The notes: generated by a model not told the origin, from the letters alone. Shown: positions 21,150 through 31,158, counted from the stretch's first letter. The stretch: DNA of 64,000 nt from Geomicrobium sp. JCM 19038 (GCF_000698125.1 NZ_BAXA01000015.1:42491-106490), one strand, 5' to 3'. Translations and numbers: made by a program.

Positions 21150-22273
21150 ATGAGCATCGATGCGATTTTGGAGAAAGCTGTCGCAGGTGAACGACTAACG
21201 ATGGATGATGCCGTTCGGTTATACGAAGTAGATGAAAATGACGAAGTACAGCTGAATAAACTAGGTGAAGCTGCAGATACAATGATGAAGAAGTGGCACC
21301 CAGAACCTATTACGACATTCGTAATTGGACGTAACGTCAATTATACGAATTTCTGTGATACATACTGCAGATTTTGTGCGTTTTATCGTCCTCCTGGTCA
21401 TGAGGAAGGCTACGTTCTAAGCGATGAAGAGATCTTCAAAAAAATTCAAGAAACCGTGGATGTTGGCGGTACTGAAATACTCATGCAAGGTGGAACGAAC
21501 CCTAATTTAGAGTTTTCGTATTATACCGACTTGCTTCGAAACATTAAGCAACGTTTTCCGGATATTACGATGCATTCTTTCTCACCCGCTGAAATCTATA
21601 AGATGATGGAAGTGTCAGGCTTAGCCTTGAAGAAGTGCTACAAGAATTAAAAGATGCAGGTCTTGATTCATTACCAGGTGGCGGTGCGGAGATCTTAACA
21701 GAAGAAAACCGCAAAGCGGTTAGTCGCTTAAAGATTGATTGGTTGCAATGGATTGATTGTATGAAAGCCGCGAAGAAAGTTGGCATGCACGGAACGGCTA
21801 CAATGGTTATTGGCTTTGGGGAGTCAAATGAAGAACGTGCGCTTCATTTGCAGCGAGTACGTGATGCGCAAGATGAAACGAACTGTTTCCTTGCATTTAT
21901 CTCATGGACATTCCAACCGGATAACACTCGGATGAAAGGCGAGAAAATCACTCCGAATGGGTATTTGAAGAACGTCGCAATTAGCCGCTTGTTTTTAGAT
22001 AACGTTCCGAACTTCCAATCTTCTTGGGTAACGATGGGACCAGAGACAGGCAAGCGTTCTCTCCACTTTGGTTGCAATGACTTTGGTAGTACAATGATCG
22101 AAGAGAACGTTGTTTCTGCTGCAGGTACGACGCATAAAGTGAATAACAACCGTGCGCTTGATATTATTCGTGAAGCAGGCAAGAAACCAGCTGTTCGAGA
22201 TACGAAATATAACACCCTGCATGTATTTGAAGAACATGAACGAGCATCAAGAGACTTTGAAATGCAGAATTAA
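21150..22273 (+). CDS. mqnC: Cyclic dehypoxanthine futalosine synthase MqnC (one frameshift)
   Basis: Radical-SAM enzyme of the futalosine route to menaquinone. The [4Fe-4S] site is the CX3CX2C motif in TNFCDTYCRFCAFYR. Later blocks GGTNPNLEFSYYTDLL, DSLPGGGAEIL and CNDFGSTMIEENVV fit MqnC better than MqnE or CofH. The frame breaks at 21623: one more A gives S-G-L-S-L-E-E-V-L-Q-E-L and about 374 residues. AAGGAGG precedes the ATG. B. subtilis makes menaquinone by the classical route and lacks this gene here, so it hints at an alkaliphile-type bacillus; the partner genes mqnA, mqnB, mqnD and mqnE are not in the window. Confidence 0.87.
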
Positions 22274-22278
22274 TCAGT

Positions 22279-22314
22279 AGAGGAGCCTTCTTTGAAGGTT
22301 TCTCTTTTTTTTTT
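22279..22314 (+). terminator. Terminator after mqnC
   Basis: AGAGGAGCCTTC (22279-22290) pairs with GAAGGTTTCTCT (22294-22305), followed by a long T run. Confidence 0.88.
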
Positions 22315-22396
22315 CGCATGTTTGTCCAGCGCTTACATACGATGGAATAGAGCGATGTATGGACCGGATTAACGGAATGCGCGAGGAGGCATGTTT

Positions 22397-23242
22397 GTGC
22401 TGACAATTGAATTTACACATAGCAAGGACTGTAATAAGGTCGTCGATCGTATGAAGAATGGGTTAGCGCATCTGTATACACCATGTACGATTTCTCAAAC
22501 GAAAGAAACAGAGATGCGTTACGAATATCAAGGGGACAAAAATGAGTGGGAGCAATCGGTACGTCCTTTTATCGCTGCGGTGATTACAGATGAAATGATG
22601 GCGAACTACGAAACCGATTGGTTAGCAAGACGGATTAATCGTCGCTTTAATTATTGCGATCCAAGTGTACTTGAGCATGTGATTGAGTGTACAAAAGCAA
22701 TTCTTTCTGGAGAACATTCGGACATTCCAGAAGCTAAAAAAATTACGAAACGAATGGATGCATTTTACGAGTCTGTCCATCAACATCTCATCGACAAAGA
22801 TACCTTCCATTGGCAACCATTTATGCAGTTTTGTATAGGGAAGTACATTCATTATTTAGACGAGTTGTCCGATGCGATTTTCGAAGAATATCAAATGGAG
22901 CAAGAATATCAAACGCTCGTTGATACGCTTCGGACATTTGTCCACGGTGCGACGCCACTGTCAACGGAATTGCATCTATGGTACCCGGGCAGGGAACGAT
23001 TTAAGCTTTGCGATGGGAATGGCAATGAGTGGAATGCGATTGAAAGACTAAGGAATACAAAGAGTATGCTCGTTTTTGAAGAAGGAGTGTTACCGGCGGA
23101 AATGATTATTAGTCCGATTGCAAGTGTTGCGCCTAAGCGGTTATACGTGTATACCGACTGTGATGATGGTGTGATTCAAACGCTTCGGAACATTTTCCAA
23201 GAACGAATTAACTTGCGATCGTTTACGCAATGGGAATTTTAA
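22397..23242 (+). CDS. ytxC: YtxC-like sporulation protein
   Basis: Family known from Bacillus sporulation; function unknown. About 281 residues, soluble, rich in charged and aromatic residues, with no clear catalytic motif. The N-terminus reads MLTIEFTHSKDC from GTG 22397, which is 7 bases after GAGGAGG; the ATG at 22391 is in frame but only one base after that site. The assignment rests on general resemblance and the position between dnaI and thrS, as in B. subtilis. Intact. Confidence 0.75.
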   Translation: MLTIEFTHSKDCNKVVDRMKNGLAHLYTPCTISQTKETEMRYEYQGDKNEWEQSVRPFIAAVITDEMMANYETDWLARRINRRFNYCDPSVLEHVIECTKAILSGEHSDIPEAKKITKRMDAFYESVHQHLIDKDTFHWQPFMQFCIGKYIHYLDELSDAIFEEYQMEQEYQTLVDTLRTFVHGATPLSTELHLWYPGRERFKLCDGNGNEWNAIERLRNTKSMLVFEEGVLPAEMIISPIASVAPKRLYVYTDCDDGVIQTLRNIFQERINLRSFTQWEF

Positions 23243-23364
23243 ATTTGTCGATTTTTAATTCATTCATAAATTATTTATTCTGCAAATGAATGGGAAGCAA
23301 CTTTTGTTAGGGATTCTGAAATTCATGATCTCTTAAATACGTTGCTTTAAAGAGAGAACGCGTT

Positions 23365-23397
23365 ACCGACAAAAAGTATTTTTGTCGGTTTTTTTTA
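23365..23397 (+). terminator. Terminator after ytxC
   Basis: ACCGACAAAAA (23365-23375) pairs with TTTTTGTCGGT (23379-23389), followed by a T run. Confidence 0.9.
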
Positions 23398-23425
23398 TTC
23401 ATATACTTTCTGGATATTCTTTCCC

Positions 23426-23486
23426 TTAAGCGCTTACAAATTTTAATATAAATAAAATTGACACAATTAAGAACATCTTGTAATCT
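23426..23486 (+). promoter_or_regulatory. Promoter of the acetate-transport operon with upstream cre-like site
   Basis: TTGACA (23458-23463), a 17-base spacer and TAATCT (23481-23486). TTTGTAAGCGCTTAA on the minus strand (23426-23440) is close to the cre consensus. Its place upstream of -35 is where CcpA activates, as at B. subtilis ackA; activation here is an inference. The remaining bases between ytxC and this promoter show nothing else. Confidence 0.6.
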
Positions 23487-23519
23487 TTGTATACACACTT
23501 GGTAAAGAGGTGATCGGTC

Positions 23520-23852
23520 ATGAGTAATTCGAAGGCTACAATTGATTATGAAAAAGTTGTAAGCGATTCCAAATTCAAAGCGTTAATGAATGCCAAGAAA
23601 CGATTTATCGTACCAATGACCATCTTTTTCTTTTTATTTTATTTTTCACTTCCGGTGCTTGCTTCGTATACAACGGTTTTACATAACGAAGCGTTCGGTG
23701 TGATTACGTGGGCATGGGTATTAGCAGTTGCTCAATTCGTAATGACGTGGACACTTTGCATCATGTATACGAGAAAAGCGGCTCAATACGATCGAATGGC
23801 TGATGAAGTGTTAGAAGAACATGTACAGATCGATCGGAGGGAAGTAAGTTGA
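23520..23852 (+). CDS. DUF485 small membrane protein, partner of the acetate symporter
   Basis: 110 residues with two membrane segments ([20 protein letters not shown] and the segment near residues 65-85, [14 protein letters not shown]) flanked by charged ends, the standard DUF485 (YjcH-like) layout. Such genes almost always precede an ActP-type symporter, as here, and overlap it by 4 bases. The role is thought to be accessory to solute transport but has not been demonstrated. ATG 23520 follows AAAGAGG. Confidence 0.88.
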   Translation: MSNSKATIDYEKVVSDSKFKALMNAKKRFIVPMTIFFFLFYFSLPVLASYTTVLHNEAFGVITWAWVLAVAQFVMTWTLCIMYTRKAAQYDRMADEVLEEHVQIDRREVS

Positions 23853-25397
23853 ATGAATTGAACTTTACCGTTATATCACTCTTTCTAATCATCGTTGCAG
23901 CAACACTCGTCATTACGTATTTCGCAGCTAAGCGTACGAATACGGCTAGTGAGTTTTATACTGCTGGTGGGGGGCTTACTGGTTGGCAAAACGGTTTAGC
24001 CATCGCAGGGGATTACTTATCTGCAGCGTCATTTTTAGGGATTGCCGGCGCCATTGCACTCACTGGTTTTGAAGGGTTTTATTATAGTGTTGGTTACCTT
24101 GTCGGTTACTTAGTCGTTCTATTTATCGTCGCAGAACCAATGCGTAATATCGGGAAGTATACGATTGCTGATATGTTAACGGCTCGATTTGATTTAAAGA
24201 AAGTACGTGGAATTGCAGCACTTAGTACAATTACAATTGTTACGTTTTATATGATTGCCCAACTCGTAGGGGCAGGTGCACTTATTCAATTATTATTTGG
24301 GATCTTATTGGGTAGCTGTTATTATCGTCGGGGTCATGATGACAACATATGTTATGTTCGGTGGTATGACCGCAACGAGCTGGGTTCAGATTATTAAAGC
24401 CGTGTTACTCATGGCCGGGATGTTTATCATCTCACTTATCGTATTATTCCACGTGAACTTCAATATCGTTGAATTGTTCACGCAAGCGAGAGATGCCTCG
24501 CCTCACGGAGCGTCCTATCTAAATCCTGGGGTCGGCTCTGACTTACCATTAGACACGATTTCATTAATGCTCGCTCTCGTATTAGGTACAGCAGGTTTAC
24601 CGCATATTTTACTACGTTTCTTTACAGTAAAAGATGCGAAGACTGCACGAGCATCAGTAATTACCGCGACATGGATTGTCGGGATCTTCTATCTACTTAC
24701 GATTTTCCTCGGAATGGGAGCGGTTATTTTCGTCGGCCATGAAACGATCGTTGCGAATAACCCGGCAGGGAATATGGCGGCACCACTTCTTGCTCAAGTT
24801 CTCGGTGGCGATTTATTATTCTCATTCATCGCCGCAGTAACATTTGCAACCATCCTTGCAGTTGTGGCAGGTCTTGTTCTTTCAGGAGCATCGGCATTTG
24901 CTCACGATTTGTACGGGCAAATTCTTAAGAAGGGTAAAGCTACTGAGAAGCAACAAGTGGTTGCAGCAAGAGTTGCATCATTAAGTGTTGCGGCAATGTC
25001 AATCACTCTGGCACTCTTCGCCCAAAACTTAAACGTTGCCTTTCTTGTAGCTCTTGCATTCTGTGTGGCGGCAAGTGCGAATTTACCGCCAATCATCTTC
25101 ACAATTTATTGGAAACGATTTAACACAACAGGTGCAATTACAGGGATTTTGAGTGGTTTAATTTCAGCATTAGTACTCGTTATGCTAAGTCCAAATGTGC
25201 TTGATCCAGACGGAAATGCGATTATCGTTGGAGATCCACTGTTCCCATTGGCTAACCCAGCGATCATATCCGTTCCGCTCGGGTTCTTAGGGGCATACCT
25301 CGGTACGATCTTCTCGAGTCGCAAATTAGATACCGAGAAGTATCGTGAAATTAAAGTGAAAGCAAACACAGGATTTAAAGAAGAGATTGACAGCTAA
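23849..25397 (+). CDS. actP: Acetate/cation symporter of the SSS family (frame break of two bases)
   Basis: Sodium:solute symporter related to ActP/YwcA that imports acetate or similar short-chain acids. The TTG start at 23849 overlaps the DUF485 stop; GGAGG lies at 23836-23840. About 13 membrane helices; the first half has [20 protein letters not shown] and [13 protein letters not shown], the second [21 protein letters not shown]. The frame breaks at 24304 and needs two extra bases (CC), giving G-I-P-Y-W-V-A-V, or one removed. The restored length is about 516 residues. Substrate assignment is by family only. Confidence 0.88.
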
Positions 25398-25405
25398 TGA
25401 AAGTA

Positions 25406-25444
25406 GAGCGGAAGTTCCTATTTAGGGCTTTCGCTTTATCTTTT
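25406..25444 (+). terminator. Terminator after actP
   Basis: GAGCGGAAGTTCCTA and TAGGGCTTTCGCTT form an imperfect hairpin followed by a T-rich stretch. Confidence 0.7.
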
Positions 25445-25514
25445 CCCGGGAAATAATTACGAATGTCTTAAAAGTAAGCAAAGGCTCTTAAGAAAGTCGA
25501 GCAAAAATAGGCGG

Positions 25515-25543
25515 TTGCATTTTTCATGACGAATGAATATAAT
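25515..25543 (+). promoter_or_regulatory. Sigma-A promoter of thrS
   Basis: TTGCAT (25515-25520), a 17-base spacer and a perfect TATAAT (25538-25543), just upstream of the T-box leader. Confidence 0.8.
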
Positions 25544-25555
25544 AGGTCGTAAGAA

Positions 25556-25800
25556 AAAAGGCACGGAAGAGGACATGAATTTATCGATACGATTCACAGA
25601 GAGAAAAGCCTAGGCTGAAAGCTTTTTAACGCCGGTCGATGAGTTTACCCCCTCAGAGCTACAGTGATGAACGCGATGCTAGTATTTACTGTCGTTATCG
25701 GGCGTTAACCGATTCGAGTGCAGCAAATCAGCTGTATGAGGGTGGAACCGCGGGTATAAACTCGTCCCTATTTAGGGACGGGTTTTTTTCGTGTTTTAAA
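25556..25800 (+). promoter_or_regulatory. T-box leader of thrS
   Basis: tRNA-sensing antitermination leader. The T-box core AGGGTGGAACCGCGGG is at 25739-25754, complementary through TGGA to the uncharged tRNA 3' end. The terminator CGTCCCTA-TTT-AGGGACG (25763-25789) with a T run follows; the T-box region can pair instead to form the antiterminator. The specifier should be a Thr codon; ACC in GTTTACCCCC near 25650 is a candidate, but I did not resolve stem I. Confidence 0.92.
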
Positions 25801-25817
25801 TTAAAGGAGTGAATCGC

Positions 25818-27752
25818 ATGTCTAATCAAGTACAACTTACATTTCCAGACGGAGCAGTTAAATCATTTGATGCAGGCGTCACGTTAGAAGAAGTCGCATC
25901 GTCCATTAGTTCTGGACTGAAAAAACAAGCGTTGGCTGGTAAGTTCAATGACGAATTGTATGATCTTCGTAGACCAATTAAAGAAGACGGGAAGATTGCA
26001 ATTATCACTTACAAAGACGCAGAAGGGTTAGAAGTTCTCCGCCATAGTAGTGCTCACTTGCTAGCTCAAGCGGTGAAGCGTCTCTATCCAGATGCAACAT
26101 TCGGTGTAGGACCTGTCATTGAAGGGGGTTTCTACTACGACATCGATACTGAGCATACGATCACACCAGAAGATCTTCCTAAAATCGAAAAAGAAATGAA
26201 GAAGATTATGGATGAAAACTTCGAGATCGTTCGAAAAGAAGTATCTCGTGAAGAAGCGAAAGCGTATTTCAATGAAATTGGCGATCCGCTTAAACTAGAA
26301 TTGATCGATGCAATCCCAGAAGGCGAAACGGTTACACTTTATGAGCAAGGTGAGTTTACTGACCTTTGTCGCGGTGTACACGTACCATCTACGAGCAAGT
26401 TGAAAAAGATTAAACTGATGAATATCTCTGGTGCTTATTGGCGAGGAGACAGCAAAAACAAAATGCTTCAACGCATTTACGGGACTGCATTTGAAAAGCA
26501 GGCCGACTTAGATGAACATCTTCGTATTTTGGAAGAAGCTAAAGAACGAGATCACCGGAAATTAGGTAAAGAGCTCGAGATCTTCACAATCAATCAAAAA
26601 GTAGGACAAGGATTGCCATTATGGTTACCTAAGGGAGCGACAATTCGTAGAACGATTGAACGTTACATCGTCGACTTAGAAGAACGCTTAGGTTATGATC
26701 ACGTCTATACACCAGTTCTCGGCAGTGTAGACCTTTATAAGGCATCAGGTCACTGGGATCACTATCATGAAGATATGTTCCCGCCTATGGAAATGGATAA
26801 TGAAGACCTCGTGTTACGTCCGATGAACTGTCCACATCATATGATGGTATACAAAAACAACTTGCACAGTTATCGTGAACTTCCAATCCGAATCGCGGAA
26901 CTTGGTACGATGCACCGTCATGAAATGTCAGGTGCACTTGCTGGTTTACAGCGAGTACGTGCGATGACATTAAATGATGCACACATTTTCTGTCGTCCAG
27001 ATCAAATGAAAGAAGAATTCCTACGTGTCGTTGATCTTATTCAAAACGTGTATAGCGATTTTGGTATTAACGATTACTACTTCCGTCTTTCTTATCGTGA
27101 TCCTGAAGACAAAGAAAAGTATGTCGATAATGATGAGATGTGGGATAAAGCACAACGTCTTCTAAAAGAAGCGATGGATGAGCGTGGTGCGGAATACGTG
27201 GAAGCAATCGGAGAAGCAGCATTCTACGGTCCGAAACTAGACGTTCAAGTAAAAACGGCCCTTGGAAAAGATGAAACATTATCAACGGTTCAGCTCGACT
27301 TCCACTTGCCAAATCAAATGGATCTCACATACATCGGTGAAGATGGAAAAGAACACCGTCCAGTCGTCATCCACCGTGGCGTTGTATCAACGATGGAACG
27401 CTTTGTTGCTTTCCTCATTGAAGAATACAAAGGTGCATTGCCAACATGGCTTTCGCCAGTCCAAGTGCAGTTAATTCCTGTTTCACTAGAAGTACATCAA
27501 TCGTACACATCAAAAGTAGAAGATGCGCTTCGTAAAGTAGGCGTACGTGTTGAAGTAGATATGCGCGAAGAAAAGCTCGGTTACAAAATTCGAGAAGCGC
27601 AAACGAAAAAGATTCCGTACACGCTCGTACTCGGTGATAAAGAGCAAGACGCACTTGATGTGAACATCCGTAAGTATGGTGAAAGTGATACAGAGTCGAT
27701 GCCACTCGATGCCTTTGTTGAACAACTAAAACAAGAAGCGCGTAAGTTCTAA
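25818..27752 (+). CDS. thrS: Threonyl-tRNA synthetase
   Basis: Charges tRNA-Thr in the cytosol. 644 residues from ATG 25818, placed after AAAGGAG (a GTG at 25809 overlaps that site). Domains in order: TGS (residues 1-65), the editing domain with [17 protein letters not shown], the class II catalytic core with [10 protein letters not shown] and [10 protein letters not shown], motif 3 near [19 protein letters not shown], and the C-terminal anticodon-binding domain. Expression is controlled by the T-box leader. Intact. Confidence 0.98.
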   Translation: MSNQVQLTFPDGAVKSFDAGVTLEEVASSISSGLKKQALAGKFNDELYDLRRPIKEDGKIAIITYKDAEGLEVLRHSSAHLLAQAVKRLYPDATFGVGPVIEGGFYYDIDTEHTITPEDLPKIEKEMKKIMDENFEIVRKEVSREEAKAYFNEIGDPLKLELIDAIPEGETVTLYEQGEFTDLCRGVHVPSTSKLKKIKLMNISGAYWRGDSKNKMLQRIYGTAFEKQADLDEHLRILEEAKERDHRKLGKELEIFTINQKVGQGLPLWLPKGATIRRTIERYIVDLEERLGYDHVYTPVLGSVDLYKASGHWDHYHEDMFPPMEMDNEDLVLRPMNCPHHMMVYKNNLHSYRELPIRIAELGTMHRHEMSGALAGLQRVRAMTLNDAHIFCRPDQMKEEFLRVVDLIQNVYSDFGINDYYFRLSYRDPEDKEKYVDNDEMWDKAQRLLKEAMDERGAEYVEAIGEAAFYGPKLDVQVKTALGKDETLSTVQLDFHLPNQMDLTYIGEDGKEHRPVVIHRGVVSTMERFVAFLIEEYKGALPTWLSPVQVQLIPVSLEVHQSYTSKVEDALRKVGVRVEVDMREEKLGYKIREAQTKKIPYTLVLGDKEQDALDVNIRKYGESDTESMPLDAFVEQLKQEARKF

Positions 27753-27769
27753 TAGTAGAAACTGGTAGT

Positions 27770-27812
27770 AAACCACTCGTTCGAGCGTTTCAACGAAGTG
27801 ATTGCTTTTTTT
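27770..27812 (+). terminator. Probable terminator after thrS
   Basis: AACCACTCGTT and TCAACGAAGTGATT form an imperfect hairpin, followed by seven T. Confidence 0.6.
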
Positions 27813-27822
27813 AGAAGTGATG

Positions 27823-27851
27823 TTGACAATTAGTTATTCGTCCTGTATAGT
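27823..27851 (+). promoter_or_regulatory. Sigma-A promoter of infC-rpmI-rplT
   Basis: A perfect -35 TTGACA (27823-27828), a 17-base spacer and TATAGT (27846-27851), as expected for a strongly expressed ribosomal operon. Confidence 0.9.
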
Positions 27852-27857
27852 AATGAA

Positions 27858-27992
27858 GTATTGAACATGTTGCACGCAAGCAGAAGCGCCCGCTTCTCAC
27901 CTGCAAAACACCTTAGGGTCGTTACCAGGTAAGCAATCGAACGTGATGGCTATAAGTGGGCGTCGTATGTATACGACTCTCACTTTTTTTTA
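27858..27992 (+). promoter_or_regulatory. Ribosomal L20-type leader with terminator
   Basis: The structured leader between the promoter and infC ends in a terminator (AAGTGGGCGTCGTAT pairing with ATACGACTCTCACTT, then T run; 27954-27990). In B. subtilis and relatives, L20 binds this leader and promotes premature termination of infC-rpmI-rplT. The GCGCCCGC...CTCACCTG segment resembles the known leader; the identity is inferred from position and layout. Confidence 0.8.
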
Positions 27993-28065
27993 TGCATAGC
28001 TAACTGTTTTTGTGAGCATGTTTAGATTCATATCGTTTCCTTACTAATGTCGGAGGTGGCTCACT

Positions 28066-28586
28066 ATTCGTAAAGATATGAAGCTCAACGATGGGATTCG
28101 TGCACGTGAAGTGCGTCTCATCGACGCTAATGGCGAACAACTTGGTGTGAAATCAAAGCGCGATGCGCTTGAGTTAGCATCTAAAGCTGAATTAGACTTG
28201 TCCTTGTTGCTCCAAATGCAACTCCGCCTGTATGTCGAATTATGGACTACGGAAAGTTTCGTTACGAACAACAGAAGAAGGATCGAGAAGCTCGTAAGAA
28301 GCAAAAAGTCATTAACGTTAAAGAAGTGCGTCTTAGCCCAACTATTGAGGAACATGACTTCAATACAAAGCTTAGAAATGCACGTAAATTCTTAGAGAAG
28401 GGCGATAAAGTGAAAGCGGCAATTCGTTTCCGTGGACGCGCTATTACCCACTCTGAAATCGGACGTAAGGTTCTTGAGCGTCTTGCAACAGAATTAACGG
28501 ACGTTGCAAGCATTGAGACACGCCCGAAAATGGAAGGTCGCAGTATGTTCTTAATACTTGCGCCGAAAGCTGAAGACAAGAAGTAG
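28066..28586 (+). CDS. infC: Translation initiation factor IF-3 (ATT start, one frameshift)
   Basis: Prevents premature subunit joining and proofreads start codons. The start is the unusual ATT at 28066 after GGAGG (28052-28056), with no upstream ATG; rare starts in infC are conserved and let IF-3 repress itself. Conserved blocks: [59 protein letters not shown] and [10 protein letters not shown]. The frame breaks at 28200: one more G gives [17 protein letters not shown]. The restored length is about 173 residues. IF-3 is essential, so a sequence error is likely. Confidence 0.94.
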
Positions 28587-28614
28587 TCGCACAACAGCAA
28601 AGGAGGAAGTACTC

Positions 28615-28815
28615 ATGCCAAAAATGAAAACTCACCGCGGTGCTGCAAAGCGCTTTAAGCGTACAGGAACTGGGAAGCTCAAGCGTGGTCATGCTAACAC
28701 AAGTCACCTTGCAGCTGCTAAGTCTGAAAAGCAAAAGCGTCATCTAAGCAAACAAGCCGTTATGGATAAGAGCGATCAGTCTCGTATTGAGCAGTTGCTC
28801 CCTTACAAAAAATAA
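28615..28815 (+). CDS. rpmI: 50S ribosomal protein L35
   Basis: 66 residues, strongly basic, starting [20 protein letters not shown], the L35 signature. AAGGAGGAAG lies 6 bases before the ATG. It is the middle gene of infC-rpmI-rplT. Intact. Confidence 0.98.
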   Translation: MPKMKTHRGAAKRFKRTGTGKLKRGHANTSHLAAAKSEKQKRHLSKQAVMDKSDQSRIEQLLPYKK

Positions 28816-28846
28816 GTTATTTTCGTAAACTGAGGAGGGATTGACG

Positions 28847-29203
28847 ATGCCTAGAGTTAAAGGTGGAACAGTCACACGTCGTCGTCGTAAAAAGATATTA
28901 AAGCTTGCTAAAGGTTATTACGGTTCCAAACATGCGTTGTTCCGCACAGCGAAACAACAAGTAATCAAATCAGGACAATACGCTTATCGTGACCGTCGTA
29001 ATCGTAAGCGTGAGTTCCGTAAACTTTGGATCGCTCGTATTAATGCCGCTGCACGTCTAAACGGTCTTTCTTACAGCCGTTTAATGCACGGTCTTAAGCT
29101 TGCTGAAATCAACATCAACCGTAAGATGCTTGCTGATCTTGCTGTTAACGACAAAGACGCTTTTACTGCACTTGCAGACAAAGCAAAAGCTCAATTGTCA
29201 TAA
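28847..29203 (+). CDS. rplT: 50S ribosomal protein L20
   Basis: 118 residues, early-assembly protein of the large subunit and translational regulator of its own operon. It begins [20 protein letters not shown] and has [18 protein letters not shown] and [14 protein letters not shown]. The ATG at 28847 follows TGAGGAGGG; a TTG at 28841 is in frame but too close to it. Intact. Confidence 0.98.
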   Translation: MPRVKGGTVTRRRRKKILKLAKGYYGSKHALFRTAKQQVIKSGQYAYRDRRNRKREFRKLWIARINAAARLNGLSYSRLMHGLKLAEININRKMLADLAVNDKDAFTALADKAKAQLS

Positions 29204-29210
29204 TGAATGA

Positions 29211-29242
29211 ACCCCTTGTGCATTGCACAGGGGGTTTTTTTT
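29211..29242 (+). terminator. Terminator after rplT
   Basis: ACCCCTTGTGC, loop ATT, GCACAGGGGGT and eight T. Confidence 0.92.
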
Positions 29243-29271
29243 AGTATAGAGTATAGAGATCAGCGCAATAC

Positions 29272-29307
29272 AATAACGCCCACACTAATGAAAGTGTGGG
29301 CGTTATT
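29272..29307. terminator. Bidirectional hairpin at the 3' end of brnQ
   Basis: AATAACGCCCACACT, loop AATGA, AAGTGTGGGCGTTATT: a perfect 15-base-pair stem just outside the brnQ stop, working mainly as the brnQ terminator. Confidence 0.8.
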
Positions 29308-29308
29308 A

Positions 29309-30613
29309 CTATTTCTTTGATACGAAAAAACCTACAATACCACCGAGAATTGCTGGAACGAGCCAACCAAATCCGAGGTCGCTTAATGGTAGCATAGAAG
29401 TTAAAGATACAATTGATTCTGGAAGTAACCCTGCCTCTTTCAAGCCATCTGTTGTACTGATAAGTGCAGTCATAATGATTACACCTCTATAAACGCTTTG
29501 ACGTCCGCCGAACAGTCGGTCTGTAAACGCTAAAGCGATCAGTGCGATGATGATAGGATAGATAAACACGAGTACAGGTAGTGAAAATGCAATGAGTTGG
29601 TTAAGGCCCATGTTCGCGATCAGCGCACTGAACACCGTGAAGATGAGTACGAAACTTTTATATGAAATTTGAGGGAACCAACCATTAAAGTACGTTGAGC
29701 ACGATGAGATCAGACCGACAGCAGTTGGGACACAAGCAAGGATTATCGTAATGGCGAGAATGACGTTTCCGCTTACTCCAAAGTACTCAAAAGCAGTGAG
29801 TTGCAATATCTGTCCACCGTTTTCTTGTGTACCGACGGCCGTTTCGCTGACAGCACCTAGATACCCAAGGCCAGTGTAAATTACCGCCAATAGTCCACCG
29901 GCAATTAAGCTTGCTTTAATGGTTACAGATCGGATGACCGTCTGATCGCTAATTCCTTGTGATTTAATCGTTTGTAAAACGAGAATTCCAAAAACAAATG
30001 CGGCAATCGTGTCCATCGTTAAGTACCCTTCGGTAAACCCAGAGAAAAATGCCAAGCTACTGTATTCCTCAGATGGCGCTGAAAATGTACCGAGTGGTCC
30101 AAAAATCGTTCGAGCTAATACGACCGCTAAAACGAACAATAAGATTGGGGTAATAATTTTCCCGATTCGATCGATGAATTTGCCTGGTGAGGCAGCTAGC
30201 CAATAGACAAACGCAAAATAGACAATTGTAAAAATAACGAGTGCAAGGCTCGTAACATTGTCTAAAAAGGGCGTTAAACCGACTTCAAAAGAAACAGTAG
30301 CTGTTCTTGGAACAGCGAATAAAGGTCCAATTGTCAAAAATGTTAGAGCAGTAAATGCAGTCGCAAAAATAGGGTGTACACGTTTACTAATCGCTTCAGC
30401 ATCGTCTTTACCTGTATAGATGATTGCAATAACTCCAAGTACAGGCAAGCCAACTCCAGAAATCAAAAACCCAATAATTGCTGGCCAAAGTTGATCACCA
30501 GCTTCTTGTCCAAGTAACGGTGGAAAAATAAGGTTCCCTGCCCCAAAGAACAGAGAGAACAACATAAGCCCGATTAAGATCGTTTGCTTTGTTGATGATT
30601 GTGATGCTGACAT
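29309..30613 (-). CDS. brnQ: Branched-chain amino acid transporter BrnQ
   Basis: LIVCS-family sodium-coupled importer of leucine, isoleucine and valine. 434 residues, about 12 membrane helices, with the family start IGLMLFSLFFGAGNLIFPP and FLISGVGLPVLGVIAI. The ATG at 30613 is preceded by AGAGGAG at a rather long distance (about 12 bases); a longer in-frame form would have no better site. The gene is inverted between rplT and ysdB, which are near each other in B. subtilis, so it is a local insertion. Intact. Confidence 0.92.
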   Translation of the reverse strand: MSASQSSTKQTILIGLMLFSLFFGAGNLIFPPLLGQEAGDQLWPAIIGFLISGVGLPVLGVIAIIYTGKDDAEAISKRVHPIFATAFTALTFLTIGPLFAVPRTATVSFEVGLTPFLDNVTSLALVIFTIVYFAFVYWLAASPGKFIDRIGKIITPILLFVLAVVLARTIFGPLGTFSAPSEEYSSLAFFSGFTEGYLTMDTIAAFVFGILVLQTIKSQGISDQTVIRSVTIKASLIAGGLLAVIYTGLGYLGAVSETAVGTQENGGQILQLTAFEYFGVSGNVILAITIILACVPTAVGLISSCSTYFNGWFPQISYKSFVLIFTVFSALIANMGLNQLIAFSLPVLVFIYPIIIALIALAFTDRLFGGRQSVYRGVIIMTALISTTDGLKEAGLLPESIVSLTSMLPLSDLGFGWLVPAILGGIVGFFVSKK

Positions 30614-30732
30614 AAGTATGTAATGCTCCTCTTTACAGTGATAAAGTCTAATGGAAACTATTCTATCATACAAAATGTCCCTTTCAAAACTTTTAGACAA
30701 GTGAAGCGCTTTCTTTTTTGTGGGAAAATGTG

Positions 30733-30770
30733 GAGAAGCAAAGGATGTCAGACAGACCCCTTTGCTTCTC
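30733..30770 (-). terminator. Hairpin at the 3' end of ysdB
   Basis: GAGAAGCAAAGG (30733-30744) pairs perfectly with CCTTTGCTTCTC (30759-30770). On the minus strand it overlaps the last ysdB codons and is followed by only a weak T-rich stretch. Confidence 0.55.
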
Positions 30771-31158
30771 GAGTTTTCTTGCGTTGCATGAGTTGTTTAA
30801 TAGGGCTACGCCATTCCACTTGTGCATGTGAATAACGTTGCTTTACTTCCGATTCAAGATATAAGAAGTCTTCATATCCAAGCCCTTCAATTCTCTCTGT
30901 CCGCTTCGGGTCCATAACGACTCGAACGACTTCGAAGCTAGATTCAGCTACACTTACATACTTCTCTCCTTCAAACATAACCCCTCGGTACGTAATTAAG
31001 AAATTCTTTCGAACGTCGTCAGGGTCATCATAAAAATAAAACTCTTGCCGTTTATGGGCGACTTCAAGCTTGCGTGTAGAATTCGTAGCATAACGGTAAA
31101 CAGAGTAGGCTAGAATAAATAAGGCCGCAGCTAAAAATGCGTAGAGTAGTAACGACAT
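30748..31158 (-). CDS. ysdB: YsdB, sigma-W regulon membrane-anchored protein
   Basis: 136 residues. One N-terminal membrane helix (about residues 3-22), then a basic cytoplasmic part with VRKNFLITYRGVMFEGEKY, the conserved core of YsdB, and the end VEWRSPIKQLMQ. Function unknown; B. subtilis ysdB is a member of the cell-envelope stress sigma-W regulon, and a matching promoter is found here. GGAGGGCG lies 8 bases before the ATG. It is divergent from the M42 peptidase gene. Intact. Confidence 0.88.
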   Translation of the reverse strand: MSLLLYAFLAAALFILAYSVYRYATNSTRKLEVAHKRQEFYFYDDPDDVRKNFLITYRGVMFEGEKYVSVAESSFEVVRVVMDPKRTERIEGLGYEDFLYLESEVKQRYSHAQVEWRSPIKQLMQRKKTREAKGSV

